Positions 1 to 8,939 are shown, counted from the first letter of the stretch. The stretch: DNA of 64,000 nucleotides from Kutzneria kofuensis (GCF_014203355.1 NZ_JACHIR010000001.1:7814038-7878037); one strand, 5' to 3'. Program-made: numbers and translations. Notes: a model not told the origin generated them from the sequence alone.

Positions 1-486
1 AGCCAGCAGACGCCGGAAGAGGTGTTGCAGTGGAACAAGGTGTGCCTGGAGCGGGCCGACAAGTCCGGTGACGAGCGGGTGCGTGCCTTCTACGCCTCGA
101 TGCACCTGAGCCTGGCCCGCGCGCACACCAATGTCGACGACGCCGACCAGGCCCGTGAACACTACAAGCTCGCCGCCGACAGCCTGCAGCACGTGCCGGC
201 CGGCCCCCACCACGAGGCGGCCCGCTTCGCCATCGCCAGGGGACTGGACTCGACGTCCAAGTCCGCGGCGCTCGCGGAGCTGCTGGGCAAGCTGTCGGCC
301 CGGGGCGACCTGCTCGCGCTGGGCCTGCTGCTGCCGGCCTACCTCCGCGACCTGGGCACGGCCGAGGACCGGACGGCGCTGCTGATGGCCCTGCAGACGG
401 TCCGCGTCGACCGGCACCTGCCCGAGGACGAGCAGGAGATCCTGGCCCGCGCGGTGGCCGAGGTGACGGAGTCCGCGAAGGGCTGA
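1..486 (+). CDS. Helical-repeat (TPR-like) protein, C-terminal part
   Basis: The reading frame is open from the first base of the window, so the gene begins outside it; a GTG at 22 could start translation, but nothing marks it as the real start. The visible 160 or so residues are almost entirely amphipathic helix. A tyrosine/alanine-rich hairpin (FYASMHLSLARAH, then ADQAREHYKLAADSL) has the spacing of a tetratricopeptide repeat. Such repeats mediate protein-protein contacts. No catalytic motif is visible. The gene ends at TGA 484-486 and is followed directly by a strong hairpin. Function is unknown; TPR-like is a fold-level guess. Confidence 0.6.
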   Translation, partial: SQQTPEEVLQWNKVCLERADKSGDERVRAFYASMHLSLARAHTNVDDADQAREHYKLAADSLQHVPAGPHHEAARFAIARGLDSTSKSAALAELLGKLSARGDLLALGLLLPAYLRDLGTAEDRTALLMALQTVRVDRHLPEDEQEILARAVAEVTESAKG

Positions 487-537
487 CCGACCGCCGGCGG
501 ATCTCCCACACGCCGAGATCCGCCGGTGTCGGCTTTG
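487..537 (+). terminator. Rho-independent-type hairpin after the TPR-like gene
   Basis: A perfect 12-bp stem pairs 494-505 (CCGGCGGATCTC) with 515-526 across a 9-nt loop. It is extended by a 5-bp lower stem (487-491 with 528-532). It is followed by a short T-containing stretch (CTTT at 533-536) and lies immediately after the stop codon. Confidence 0.75.
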
Positions 538-569
538 CGACGTGTCGTGGTTCTGACACGGGCCGATCG

Positions 570-905
570 GTGACAAACCGCCCGCGGATGCAGCATCGTT
601 TCCTCCGACGAGCAGTGCTCGCGATGGGATTGACCCTGGCGTTGGCGGTGCCGGCCACGGAGGCCCGGGCCCCGCAGTGGTTGTCGATGGGGCCGAACGC
701 CAGCGGCGGATTTCTCGCCTTCACGCCGGCAGCGCCGTCGAGACTCTACGTCCTGCCGGACGGGGCCCGCGCCGTTTTCCGCAGCGACGACCACGGCATC
801 ACCTGGGCGCCGCCGACCCCGTTGCCGTCCCAAGACGTGAGACCCCGGCGAGTCCCGCTCAGCGGCACACCGAAAGTACGAAACCGTTTCACGCATTCGG
901 TGTGA
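570..905 (+). pseudogene. Truncated secreted BNR/Asp-box repeat protein
   Basis: This short frame (GTG 570, or ATG 588) starts like a secreted protein: two arginines, a hydrophobic core (LAMGLTLALAVPA) and an AxA-like cleavage region. The mature part contains a clear Asp-box, RSDDHGITW (S-x-D-x-G-x-T-W), as found in sialidase-like and photosystem-II-stability-type beta-propellers. Those proteins carry several repeats over more than 300 residues. Here only about one repeat remains, and the frame runs at about residue 89 into the palindrome at 843-927, where it stops. I read it as the 5' remnant of a larger extracellular beta-propeller gene. A genuine small secreted protein is the less likely alternative. 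Confidence 0.5.
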
Positions 906-927
906 CTGTAAGCGGGACTCGCCGGGG
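843..927. repeat. Large nested palindrome, possible bidirectional terminator
   Basis: A perfect 17-bp inverted repeat joins 843-859 (CCCCGGCGAGTCCCGCT) with 911-927. Nested inside is a second pair, CACACCGAA with TTCGGTGTG (ending at 904), and near the centre GAAAC-C-GTTTC. The structure sits between the truncated BNR frame and the convergent beta-helix gene, so it can act as a terminator for both. Its size and nesting also resemble a mobile-repeat end or a deletion scar. Confidence 0.7.
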
Positions 928-932
928 GAGAG

Positions 933-3695
933 CTACCTGGCGCCGTACACCGCCAGCTCGCTGATGGCCATCTGGCCGCCGGTCTGGCCGCCGTCGTCCG
1001 GCCGGTCGGCGACCACCTTCACGTAGCGGGCCGTCACGGGCTGGTCCAGCTGCACGCCGGTGATGCCGCCGGCGCTGTCCACCCGGCGCGCGACCGTCCA
1101 GAACGTCGACCCGTCCAGCGAGACGTCGATGTGGAACCGGGTGGCGAACTTGTCGGTCGGCATCAGCAGCGACACCACGTCGATCGACTGCGCCTTCTGC
1201 AGATCCACCTGGTACGACCAGCGGAACCGTTGCGTGGCCTGGGTCCACGTGTTCGGGTTGCCGTCGTCACCGAGGGCGGGCGTGGAGTTCGGCTGCATCA
1301 GGGCCTGCGTGCCGTCGATGAAGAACGCCTGCGCCGGGCGGTTCAACGCGGCGTTGTCGGGCCCCGCGCAGGCGGCGAACGCACCGATCTCGCTGATCGC
1401 CATCTGGTCGCCGCGCTGGCCCCAGTCGTCCGGCTTCTCGGCGACGATCCGCAGGTAGCGGGCAGTCACCGGGGTGGCGAAGTCGACCGGGACCGTGCCC
1501 CAGCCGCTGCCGTGCACGCTGCCGACGGTCGTCCACGCGGTGCCGTCGGTGGAGGCGTCGACGTGGAAGTCGGTGGCGAAGTGCGGCTGCGGCATGCCGA
1601 CCGTGACGTAGCCGAGGGTCTGGGCCTGCTGCAGGTCGACGACGAGCTGCCACCTGAACTGCCCGCTGGCCTGGATGTAGGTGGCGGGGTTTCCGTCCGT
1701 GGCATAGGAAAGCTGCGACTCCGGCTGCAGCTGCGCGGTGCTGCCGTCGAGGAACTGGGCCTGCACCGGCTTGCCGGCGGCGAGGTTGTCCGGCGCGTGG
1801 CCGGCCGGCGGGGTGATCAGCGACCTGTACTGCGGCTCGATGCCCGCGTTGGCGAGCAGCGACGCCGGCACGCCGGTGCCGTCGAAGGACACCTTGGCGT
1901 TGTTGGACAGCACGAGGTCGGTGGGGTCACCGGCCGGCCAGTCCGGCGTGTTCTCCTCGTAGTAGTTGTCGGTGAAGACGAAGTCGCCGTAGGGGTTGTT
2001 CGCCTCCTTGCTGCCGCCGAAGGAGTGGGTGTCGTTGCCGAACACGGCGTTGTCGGTTTCGGTGATGTGCCAGCTGCCGCCGTCGGTGTAGATGGAGTGG
2101 CCGAAGCCGGCGCCGTTGCGCACGACGTTGCCGCTGATCAGCAGGCCGTTGGCCAGCGAGGTGCCCTCCTGGCCGAGCACGTAGATGCCGCCGCCGTCGA
2201 TGTGCTGCTGCAGGTGGTCGAACACCAGGTTGTCGGTGATCTTGTTGCCCTCGGTCTTCGTGCCCGGGTTCCAGCCCCAGCCCCAGTTCGAGCTGATGCC
2301 GCTGTACGGCACGTCGTTGACCTGGTTGTGGGTGATGGTGTCGTAGCGGGCGTAGCCCTGGAAGATGCCGACGCCGCCGGTGTACTCGACGGCCACGTGG
2401 TGCACCCAGTTGTCGGCGATGGTGTTGTCGGCCGGGATCACGCCGAGGTCACCGGGGTTGGCGTCGGCGCCGTTGCCGATCTCCAGGCCGTTGGACGAGA
2501 TGTCGGTGAACGCGTTGCCGGTGATCGACGAGTTGTGCACGTACTGGCCCAGCTGCAGGCCGGCCGCGCCGAGGTGGCTGAAGGTGTCGCCCTGGATGCT
2601 CAATCCGTCGGTGTGGTCGAACACCACATTGCCGGGAGTCATGGTCCAGTTGCCGTACGGGCAGGTGCCGGGGTCGGTCTGCGAGAACCGGTCGCACGAG
2701 CCCTGCTTGTCCCACGCGTCCGGGCCGGTGAGACGCATGTTGGCCTGCACCTCGGAGAAGCCGTCCGGGCCGTTCGACGCGGTCCAGCCTCCGTACTGGA
2801 CGGTGAGTCCCTTGAGCACCAGACCGCGCAGCGGCTTCGCGACCGTGCCGGTGCCCTGGATGATCGTCTGCAGGCGCGGGATCTCCACGTCGGCGGTGCG
2901 CAGGTCCTGGCCCTCGCGCGGGATGTAGTACACGGTGTGCGCGGGCTTGTCGAGGTAGAACTCGCCCGGGTTGTCGAGCAGCTCCTTGGCGTTCTCCACG
3001 TAGGACGGCTGGTCGATGTTGACGCCGTAGGGCTTCTTGGACGAGTTGTCGAAGCACGGCTGCTTCATCGTCACGGTCGTGCCGGACACCGACGCGACCC
3101 CGCAGCGCACCTGCGTCCAGCTGACGTTGTAGACGAACTCGACGTCGGAGATGTTGTGCCAGCTCGCCAGCGTCGCGTCGGAGGTGGTGTAGCCGGTGGC
3201 GGTGCGGCTGAAGCCGGTCGGGTTCGGCCCGGAGGCGCGGTCGGCGCGCACGCCGTCCACGTACAGCTGCCGGGTGTCGGTGCCGGCCGGCACGTTCGCC
3301 GACCACACGCCGCCCGCGCCCTGCTTCCAGCCGTTGACCTGCCGACCGCCGCTGATCACCGGGTGCGCGCCCGGGGCCGCCTGGTAGGTGACGGTGTGGC
3401 CGTTGGTCGCGGAATCGCCCGCGGCGGCGTCGAAGCTGAACGTCTTGTCGAGCCGGTAGGTTCCGTCCGCGAGCACGACCGAGATGTCGGACGACATGGC
3501 GGCGGTGGCCTGGTGGACCTTGGACTGCGCGGCCAGCAGGGAACAGGGGTTCTGCTGGGTGCAGGCCGAGCCCTGGCCGTTCGGGGCCGCGTAGTAGGTG
3601 GTGCCTGACGCGGCGGCGGCGTCCGAAGTGGACGCTGTGACGGCGCCGGCCGCCAGGAGCACGGCTAACGCCGCGCCCGTGAAACGGTGGTGCAT
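933..3695 (-). CDS. Secreted beta-helix carbohydrate-active protein with two discoidin domains
   Basis: The 920-residue product has a signal peptide (about 1-29, hydrophobic AALAVLLAAGAVTA). A long right-handed parallel beta-helix region follows (about 35-600), with the Asn/Asp/Gly-rich rungs typical of polysaccharide lyases and some glycosidases. The C-terminus holds two tandem F5/8-type C (discoidin) carbohydrate-binding domains (about 640-775 and 785-920). Each contains a DLQ-x-AQ strand and ends in a matching MAISE motif. ATG 3695 is preferred over GTG 3701 because GGGAG lies 5 nt upstream of it. The gene is the last of the minus-strand transport operon, so it probably makes the sugar acid or oligomer that the transporter imports. 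Exact substrate and lyase versus hydrolase cannot be told from sequence. Confidence 0.85.
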   Translation of the reverse strand: MHHRFTGAALAVLLAAGAVTASTSDAAAASGTTYYAAPNGQGSACTQQNPCSLLAAQSKVHQATAAMSSDISVVLADGTYRLDKTFSFDAAAGDSATNGHTVTYQAAPGAHPVISGGRQVNGWKQGAGGVWSANVPAGTDTRQLYVDGVRADRASGPNPTGFSRTATGYTTSDATLASWHNISDVEFVYNVSWTQVRCGVASVSGTTVTMKQPCFDNSSKKPYGVNIDQPSYVENAKELLDNPGEFYLDKPAHTVYYIPREGQDLRTADVEIPRLQTIIQGTGTVAKPLRGLVLKGLTVQYGGWTASNGPDGFSEVQANMRLTGPDAWDKQGSCDRFSQTDPGTCPYGNWTMTPGNVVFDHTDGLSIQGDTFSHLGAAGLQLGQYVHNSSITGNAFTDISSNGLEIGNGADANPGDLGVIPADNTIADNWVHHVAVEYTGGVGIFQGYARYDTITHNQVNDVPYSGISSNWGWGWNPGTKTEGNKITDNLVFDHLQQHIDGGGIYVLGQEGTSLANGLLISGNVVRNGAGFGHSIYTDGGSWHITETDNAVFGNDTHSFGGSKEANNPYGDFVFTDNYYEENTPDWPAGDPTDLVLSNNAKVSFDGTGVPASLLANAGIEPQYRSLITPPAGHAPDNLAAGKPVQAQFLDGSTAQLQPESQLSYATDGNPATYIQASGQFRWQLVVDLQQAQTLGYVTVGMPQPHFATDFHVDASTDGTAWTTVGSVHGSGWGTVPVDFATPVTARYLRIVAEKPDDWGQRGDQMAISEIGAFAACAGPDNAALNRPAQAFFIDGTQALMQPNSTPALGDDGNPNTWTQATQRFRWSYQVDLQKAQSIDVVSLLMPTDKFATRFHIDVSLDGSTFWTVARRVDSAGGITGVQLDQPVTARYVKVVADRPDDGGQTGGQMAISELAVYGAR

Positions 3696-3732
3696 GGACA
3701 CTCCCGAGACGTCGTTGGTCGAGAAGGGACGG

Positions 3733-4599
3733 TCATTCCTTGGTGGCCCCGGCGAGCATCCCCGACACGAGGGTGCGCTGGGAGAACAGGAACAGCACGA
3801 GCACGGGCAGGACGGCGACGATGATCGCCAGCGCCAGCTCCGGGCTGGTGATGTTCAGGCCGGCGCCGGCGACCGGGTTGAACGACGGCGTCGACGACAG
3901 CAGCTGGTTCAGCCCCACCTGGATCGGGAACTCGTCACTGCCCGGCAACACCAGGTAGGGCAGGAAGAAGTTGTTCCAGTTGCCGACGAAGCTGAAGAAC
4001 GCCACCAGGCCGACGACCGGCGTGGCCAGCGGCAGCGCGATCCGGGTGAAGATCTGCCACTCGGAGGCCCCGTCCAGCCGCGCCGCCGACAGCAGCTCGC
4101 GCGGCAGGCTGGTGGCGAAGTAGATGTACACCAGGTACACCCCGAAGGGGTAGAACGAGAACGGCAGGATGATCGACCACGCGGTGCCGATCAGGTGCAC
4201 CAGGTTGAGCTCAAGGAACACCGGCAGCACCAGCGCCGCCGACGGCATGATCATCACGATCAGCGTGACGGTGAGCAGCAGCTTGCGCCCGCGGAACCTG
4301 GTCAGCGCCAGGGCGTAACCAGCGGGAATGCTGGTGACGAGCGTGACGATCAGCGCGCCGACCGCATACACCGCGGAGTTGCGCAGCCACACGAACAGCA
4401 CGCCGTTCTCGAAGCCGGTCAGGTGCTGCCAGGCCAGGCCGATGTTGGCGAAGGACCCGAACGACAGCGGGGACTGGCCGGTCAGCTCGGCGGCGGTCTT
4501 GGTCGGCGCGAGCAGCAGCCAGAGCGCCGGCAGCACGAAAAACGCCAGCAGCACCAGCAGAACCAGCGCCACCACCGTCGTCCCGATGATGCGTTTCAT
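3733..4599 (-). CDS. Carbohydrate ABC transporter permease (MalG type)
   Basis: The 288-residue membrane protein has about six hydrophobic segments. The cytoplasmic EAA loop is ELLSAARLDGASEWQIF, which contacts the ATPase subunit. This is the MalG/UgpE-type inner membrane permease that pairs with the product of the preceding gene to import a sugar. The ATG start overlaps the stop of the upstream permease by four bases (ATGA), implying coupled translation. No ABC ATPase gene is present here; actinomycetes commonly use a shared ATPase (MsiK type) encoded elsewhere, which is family knowledge rather than something seen here. Confidence 0.92.
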   Translation of the reverse strand: MKRIIGTTVVALVLLVLLAFFVLPALWLLLAPTKTAAELTGQSPLSFGSFANIGLAWQHLTGFENGVLFVWLRNSAVYAVGALIVTLVTSIPAGYALALTRFRGRKLLLTVTLIVMIMPSAALVLPVFLELNLVHLIGTAWSIILPFSFYPFGVYLVYIYFATSLPRELLSAARLDGASEWQIFTRIALPLATPVVGLVAFFSFVGNWNNFFLPYLVLPGSDEFPIQVGLNQLLSSTPSFNPVAGAGLNITSPELALAIIVAVLPVLVLFLFSQRTLVSGMLAGATKE

Positions 4600-5522
4600 T
4601 GCTCGTCCACCTTGAACAGGCCCGACCTCGTGACCAGCAGCCCGGCCCCGGCCAGGCCGATCACCAACAGCACCAGGGAGATCGCGGCCGCCCCGTTGAA
4701 GTCGCCGTGCTGGAAGGCGTACACGTAGGCGAGCTGGTTGGGCGACCAGGTCGGGCTGACCCGGCCCAGCGACGCCGTCTGCAGCAGTTGCGGCTCCACG
4801 AACAGCTGGGTGCCGGCCGCGAACGCCAGGATCACCATGTAGACGATCCACTTGCGGATCATCGGGATCTGGACGTGCAGCGCCAGCCGCCACGGCCCGG
4901 CGCCGTCCATCCGGGCGGCCTCCAGCACCTCCTGCGGAATGTTGTTCAGCGCCCCGTACATCACCACGATCCAGCCGCCCGCGCCGGTCCAGAACGCGAT
5001 CAGCGCGAAGATCAGCGACAGGTGACCGGGGGCCAGCACCTCGGCGAAGGTGTCGAGTCCCAACGAGGTGAGAAGCCAGTTGGCTGGGCTCACCGACGGG
5101 TCCAGCATGAACAGCCACACCAGCACGCTGGCCACGCCGGCGAGCGCGCCCGGGATGTAGTACAGGAACCGCAGCGCCGCCGACAGCGGCGCCGGCATCC
5201 GGCTGCGCAGCACGATCGCCACGCCGACCGTCAACACGACGATGAGCAGCAGCCAGAACACCAGGTACACCAGGATGTCGCCGAACGCCGGCCAGAACCG
5301 GAAGTCCTGGAACACCCGGAGGAACTGGTTCAGGCCGGTGAACTGCCCGCGGACGTTGGTGAACGCCAGGTACACCGCGTACAGCGTGGGCAGCACACCG
5401 AATGCCACCAGCAGCACGACGTACCCGCTGACGAACAGCGGCCCAGAGATCCCCGTCTTCCCGGCTCGCCGCACCGCCGCGCGGCGAGCCGGGGCGACGA
5501 CGGGAGTGTCGAGAGCCGTCAC
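4596..5522 (-). CDS. Carbohydrate ABC transporter permease (MalF type)
   Basis: The 308-residue protein begins with a short basic N-terminus followed by about six membrane spans. The EAA-loop motif is EVLEAARMDGAGPWRLAL, defining a MalF/UgpA-type sugar permease. The chosen GTG start (5520-5522) overlaps the stop of the binding-protein gene by four bases (GTGA); longer versions of the frame would run into the binding-protein gene. It forms a heterodimer with the next permease. Confidence 0.9.
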   Translation of the reverse strand: MTALDTPVVAPARRAAVRRAGKTGISGPLFVSGYVVLLVAFGVLPTLYAVYLAFTNVRGQFTGLNQFLRVFQDFRFWPAFGDILVYLVFWLLLIVVLTVGVAIVLRSRMPAPLSAALRFLYYIPGALAGVASVLVWLFMLDPSVSPANWLLTSLGLDTFAEVLAPGHLSLIFALIAFWTGAGGWIVVMYGALNNIPQEVLEAARMDGAGPWRLALHVQIPMIRKWIVYMVILAFAAGTQLFVEPQLLQTASLGRVSPTWSPNQLAYVYAFQHGDFNGAAAISLVLLVIGLAGAGLLVTRSGLFKVDEQ

Positions 5523-6865
5523 TGCGTGGTCACCGTGTATCCGACGGACTTGGCCTCGCTGGTGATCTCGTTCTGCCACGCGGGAAGCGTTTCGGTGAGC
5601 GTCCTGCCGGCGGTCACCGCCGGCAGCACGACGCTGGACCACGCCGTCGCGTCACTGAACTTCGTGTTGCCCCACCCGGTCCACACCTCGTCGGCGGCCT
5701 GCTGGAACACGCCGGAGACGTCGGTGGCGAAGTAGTCCTTGTTGGCGGGATTGGCCAGCCACGCCTTGGCGCCGGGGGAGTAGGCCGGGTAGGTCGGCGC
5801 GCCCTTGAGGTTGTCGTCGGACGTCGTCAGCCAGGACGCGAGCGCGGTGGCGGCCTTGAGGTTCTTGCTGTGAGAGGAGATCATCCACACGCCGCCGCCG
5901 ACGTTGCCGGTGTACGTCCGGGATTCGCCCTGCCACTTCAGCGGGGCCGCGGCGGTGATCTGCCCGGCCGGCGTCTTGAACGCGGAGTTGAACAGGTACT
6001 GCCCGTACCAGGACGGCCCGTAGGCCATCAGCACCTTGCCGCCGTAGTCCTTGGCGAAGCCCTGCCCGAAGAACCCTTGCTTGGACACGGATCCGGCCTT
6101 GATCAGGTCGTCCAGCAGTGAGGCCATCTTCGTGCAGTGCGAGTCCTGTAGGTTGGAGCGCAGGGTCTTGGCGTCGGTCAGCTGCTGGGCCGGGCACTGC
6201 GCGGACCAGAAGTACGACTCGTGCGAGTTGGTGTCGCCGATCGCGCCGACCAGGTAGCCGGGGTGCTCCCTGGCCACCTTCTCGCCCAGCGCCTGGTACT
6301 CCTCCCACGTCGTGGGCACCGAGTAGCCGAACTGGTCGAGCAGCGTCTTGTCGTACCAGAGCACAACCTGCGCGATGTCGTTGCGCAGGCAGTAGGTGTG
6401 GCCGCCGAACTGGCACGGGGCCAGTGATCCGTCGGCGAAGTTCTTCAGCGTGTCCGCGGGCACCAGGCCCTCGTCGACCGGCGCGGCGAAGGCCTGCGCG
6501 CTCGGGCTGGTCGGCTGGGACGCCCAGGTGACGTCGGTCGGCGACGCGAACACCACGTCCGGCCAGCCGCTGCCGGTTCTGTCGAACAGCTGGACCTTGG
6601 TCTGCAGGTACGTGGAGCCGTCGGCGGAACCGTCGTAGGTGACGACGTCCATCTGCACGTTCGGATCGGCCTTCTGGAAGGCCTGCACCGAGGGCAGCCG
6701 GGTCGAGTCGGTCCAGACGGTGATCTTCGCGTTGGCGTCCTGGGGCTGGGCGGTGAAGCCGGCGGCCGGCGTTTCGTCGCCGGCACCGGGATCCGCGCTG
6801 GCGCAGCCGGTGGCGAGGGCGCCGATGGCCAACACGGCCATGATCCGGCGGAGGGATGACGTCAT
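5519..6865 (-). CDS. Extracellular solute-binding lipoprotein (family 1)
   Basis: The 448-residue protein has a lipoprotein signal with lipobox LATGC (Cys at about 21), followed by an Asp/Ala-rich linker and the two-lobed periplasmic-binding fold. Features include the WPDVVFASP region and the late VGGGVWMISSHSKN segment seen in MalE-like family 1 proteins. It would be tethered outside the membrane and hand its ligand to the two downstream permeases. The ligand is probably a uronate, sugar acid or oligosaccharide, judging by the dehydratase gene upstream and the beta-helix enzyme downstream. Confidence 0.9.
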   Translation of the reverse strand: MTSSLRRIMAVLAIGALATGCASADPGAGDETPAAGFTAQPQDANAKITVWTDSTRLPSVQAFQKADPNVQMDVVTYDGSADGSTYLQTKVQLFDRTGSGWPDVVFASPTDVTWASQPTSPSAQAFAAPVDEGLVPADTLKNFADGSLAPCQFGGHTYCLRNDIAQVVLWYDKTLLDQFGYSVPTTWEEYQALGEKVAREHPGYLVGAIGDTNSHESYFWSAQCPAQQLTDAKTLRSNLQDSHCTKMASLLDDLIKAGSVSKQGFFGQGFAKDYGGKVLMAYGPSWYGQYLFNSAFKTPAGQITAAAPLKWQGESRTYTGNVGGGVWMISSHSKNLKAATALASWLTTSDDNLKGAPTYPAYSPGAKAWLANPANKDYFATDVSGVFQQAADEVWTGWGNTKFSDATAWSSVVLPAVTAGRTLTETLPAWQNEITSEAKSVGYTVTTQ

Positions 6866-6896
6866 TGTCCGGTCCTTCGGGGCGGGGTGGAAATGA

Positions 6897-7994
6897 TCAG
6901 GCGGCGCGCTCCACGTACGGCGACAGGGTGGCGCCGTAGCCGAACTCGGCGGGAAGGGCGATGCCGGGCGAAGTCGGGGCGTGGACGAGCCCCTCGGCGT
7001 CCACGTGGCGTTCCCGCCGCACGGACGTCGACGTCACCAGCGACTCGTAGTACGTGGTGTTCGGGATGGCCATGCACAGGTGGTGGTTCGGGATGTCCGA
7101 ACCGTGCACCTCGGCGCGCAGCCGGTAGGCGTCGGCCAGGTGCGCGATCCGCATGGCGCCGGTGATTCCGCCGCGCAACGTGGTGCCGGTGCGGACACCG
7201 AACGTGGCGGCCCCGGCGGCGATGAAGTCGCCGGAGTTCATGTGGGAGCCGTCCGAGGTCTCGGCCACCAGCAGCGGGACGCGGACCAGCCGGGCGAGCT
7301 GCCGGTACGCGGTCACGCTGAACTCGCGCATCGGCTCCTCGTACCAGAGGTAGTCCGCCTCGCTGAGCGCCGAGCCGAGGTAGACGGCGTCGGGCAGGTC
7401 GAAACCGGCCGACCCGTCGTACATCAGCGGCACGTCGGGGCCGACGTGCTCGCGCAGCGCGACGCACAGCGCGGCGTCGCGGCGGGCGTCGCCCCAGGCG
7501 TGCAGCTTGACACCGCGGTAGCCGAGCTTGAGGCACTGGTCCGCGACGTCGAGGAACTCGCTCGTCGAGTCGAATGTGGACGTCGACGCGTAGGCGGGGA
7601 TCTTGTCGCGGTAGCCGCCGAGCACCTGCCACACGGGTTGGTCGTAGAGGCGGCCGGCGAGGTCCCAGAGCGCGATGTCCACCAGCCCCAGGGTGGGTAG
7701 CGGCAGCTCCTGGATGCGGTCCAGCTCCCACATCCGGTGCCAGATCCACTCGCGCCGCAACGGATCCTGGCCGACCAGCTCGTCACGGAAGACGCGGTCC
7801 ACCAGGTCGTCCAGCATGACGCCGGCGCCAGGCCGGGCGAACAGGGCGACGCCCTCGACGCCCGCGTCCGTGCCGATGCGCAGCACGGCGCCGTCGCCGG
7901 TGGCGGGGCTGCCGGACAGGCCGTCGCGCCAGTGGAACGGCGGTTCCGTCGGCGGGACGTGGATCCGGTGCGACTCGACGTGCGTGATCTTCAC
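6897..7994 (-). CDS. Enolase-superfamily sugar-acid dehydratase-like enzyme
   Basis: The 365-residue protein has the N-terminal capping domain and the TIM barrel of the mandelate racemase/muconate lactonizing group. Barrel motifs in order are VKLHAWGD (about 162, K-x-H instead of the usual K-x-K), MYDGSAGFD (about 191, first metal ligand Asp), WYEEPM (about 216, Glu), AETSDG (about 244, Glu) and HGSDIPNHHL (about 293). These enzymes abstract the proton next to a carboxylate and usually dehydrate sugar acids. GTG 7994 was chosen because family homology starts at KITHVESHRI; a longer frame to 8048 adds an unlike N-terminus. It lies between the GntR regulator and the transporter. Confidence 0.88.
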   Translation of the reverse strand: MKITHVESHRIHVPPTEPPFHWRDGLSGSPATGDGAVLRIGTDAGVEGVALFARPGAGVMLDDLVDRVFRDELVGQDPLRREWIWHRMWELDRIQELPLPTLGLVDIALWDLAGRLYDQPVWQVLGGYRDKIPAYASTSTFDSTSEFLDVADQCLKLGYRGVKLHAWGDARRDAALCVALREHVGPDVPLMYDGSAGFDLPDAVYLGSALSEADYLWYEEPMREFSVTAYRQLARLVRVPLLVAETSDGSHMNSGDFIAAGAATFGVRTGTTLRGGITGAMRIAHLADAYRLRAEVHGSDIPNHHLCMAIPNTTYYESLVTSTSVRRERHVDAEGLVHAPTSPGIALPAEFGYGATLSPYVERAA

Positions 7995-8071
7995 AGTCCG
8001 TCCATTGTGGAGAATTGCGGGCAGGGGGCATCGCCACACCGGGTTCACGGTGTGGTCTTCGGCTGGGAAGG

Positions 8072-8821
8072 TCAGTCCATCTTGAACATCCGGTTGCGGA
8101 TCTTGCGTTCGAACTGGCGCTGCGTGGTGTCGATGTGCGCGATCATCAGCTGCACCGCGCGGTCCGGGTCGCCCTCGGCGATGGCGTCGGCGATCGCGAC
8201 GTGCTGGCGGCCGGCGACCTCCAGCGAGCCGGGCACGTCGCCGTGGAACAGCAGGGTGTCGGTCTGGGCCGCGAAGCGGCGGACGTTCACCACGTCGGCC
8301 TGCAGGAAGATGTTGTCGGCGGCGATCGCCACCGCGTCGTGGAACTGCTTGTCCGCGTTGGCGAAACCCTGCACGTCCATTTCCGTCCCGGCGCGCAGCG
8401 ACTCCGCCGCGCTCTCCCGGATCGCCCGCACCTGGATCGGCGTGGCCAGCGACGCCGCGCGGCGGGCGGTTTCCGCCTCGATCAGCCGGCGGAAGTCCAG
8501 CAGCATCGACACGTGCGCCATGTCCGTCGGCTGGAAGTGCGCCAGTTCCTCCTCCGCCAGCGTCTTGTCCGCCGCCACGAAGATGCCCGCGCCGCGGCGC
8601 ACGCTCAGCCGGCCGATCGCCGCCAGCACCTTCACCGCCTCGCGCATCTGGTTGCGGGTCGTGCCCAGCAGCTCGGCCAGCCCCTGCTCGGTGGGCAGCC
8701 GGTCGCCCGGGTGCAGGTTCTGCTCGGCGATGTGCTGCAACAACCGCTCCGCCACCAGCTCGTAGCCCGGCCGGTACCGGTCACCGCCGTCCTGCGCACG
8801 CTCGGCGCTGTCCCCCGCCAT
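8072..8821 (-). CDS. GntR family regulator, FadR subfamily
   Basis: The 249-residue protein has an N-terminal winged helix (about 20-85, with LPTEQGLAELLGTTRNQMREAV, shown here only to mark the recognition helix region). An all-helical FCD effector domain follows, with conserved Asp and His metal ligands (DFRRLIE, FHDAV, QHVAIADAI). FCD regulators bind carboxylated ligands such as sugar acids, which suits the adjacent dehydratase. ATG 8821 is supported by GGAGGG six bases upstream. It probably represses the minus-strand operon running to 933, and the inverted repeats just upstream are the obvious operator candidates. Confidence 0.9.
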   Translation of the reverse strand: MAGDSAERAQDGGDRYRPGYELVAERLLQHIAEQNLHPGDRLPTEQGLAELLGTTRNQMREAVKVLAAIGRLSVRRGAGIFVAADKTLAEEELAHFQPTDMAHVSMLLDFRRLIEAETARRAASLATPIQVRAIRESAAESLRAGTEMDVQGFANADKQFHDAVAIAADNIFLQADVVNVRRFAAQTDTLLFHGDVPGSLEVAGRQHVAIADAIAEGDPDRAVQLMIAHIDTTQRQFERKIRNRMFKMD

Positions 8822-8847
8822 GGACCCTCCGCCCGTCGATAAAGCCG

Positions 8848-8939
8848 ACTCATGTGTGGATGAGTATGAACTATCGCGACCGAAGCGCAAGACCCTTGGC
8901 TTGAATCAGACTCATTGCTGGGTGTGACGGTGTGGTCAC
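8848..8939 (-). promoter_or_regulatory. Candidate GntR operators upstream of the regulator gene
   Basis: ACTCAT at 8848-8853 and ATGAGT at 8860-8865 form a perfect inverted repeat with a 6-bp spacer. A further GACTCAT half-site lies at about 8909-8914. A second inverted repeat, GTGAC/GTCAC (8924-8928 with 8935-8939), also has a 6-bp spacer. They lie 27-118 bp upstream of the GntR start. Assignment to this regulator is by position only. Confidence 0.45.

Noticed and set aside
1131-3608. 825-codon plus-strand open frame opposite the beta-helix gene
   Set aside because: Antisense mirror of a GC-rich gene: Val/Gly/Arg/Ala-only composition, no ribosome site, no domain motif.
3733-5118. Single 461-residue fusion of permease with an N-terminal extension
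   Set aside because: The extension is the out-of-frame shadow of the upstream permease; the ATGA overlap at 4596-4599 defines the true start.
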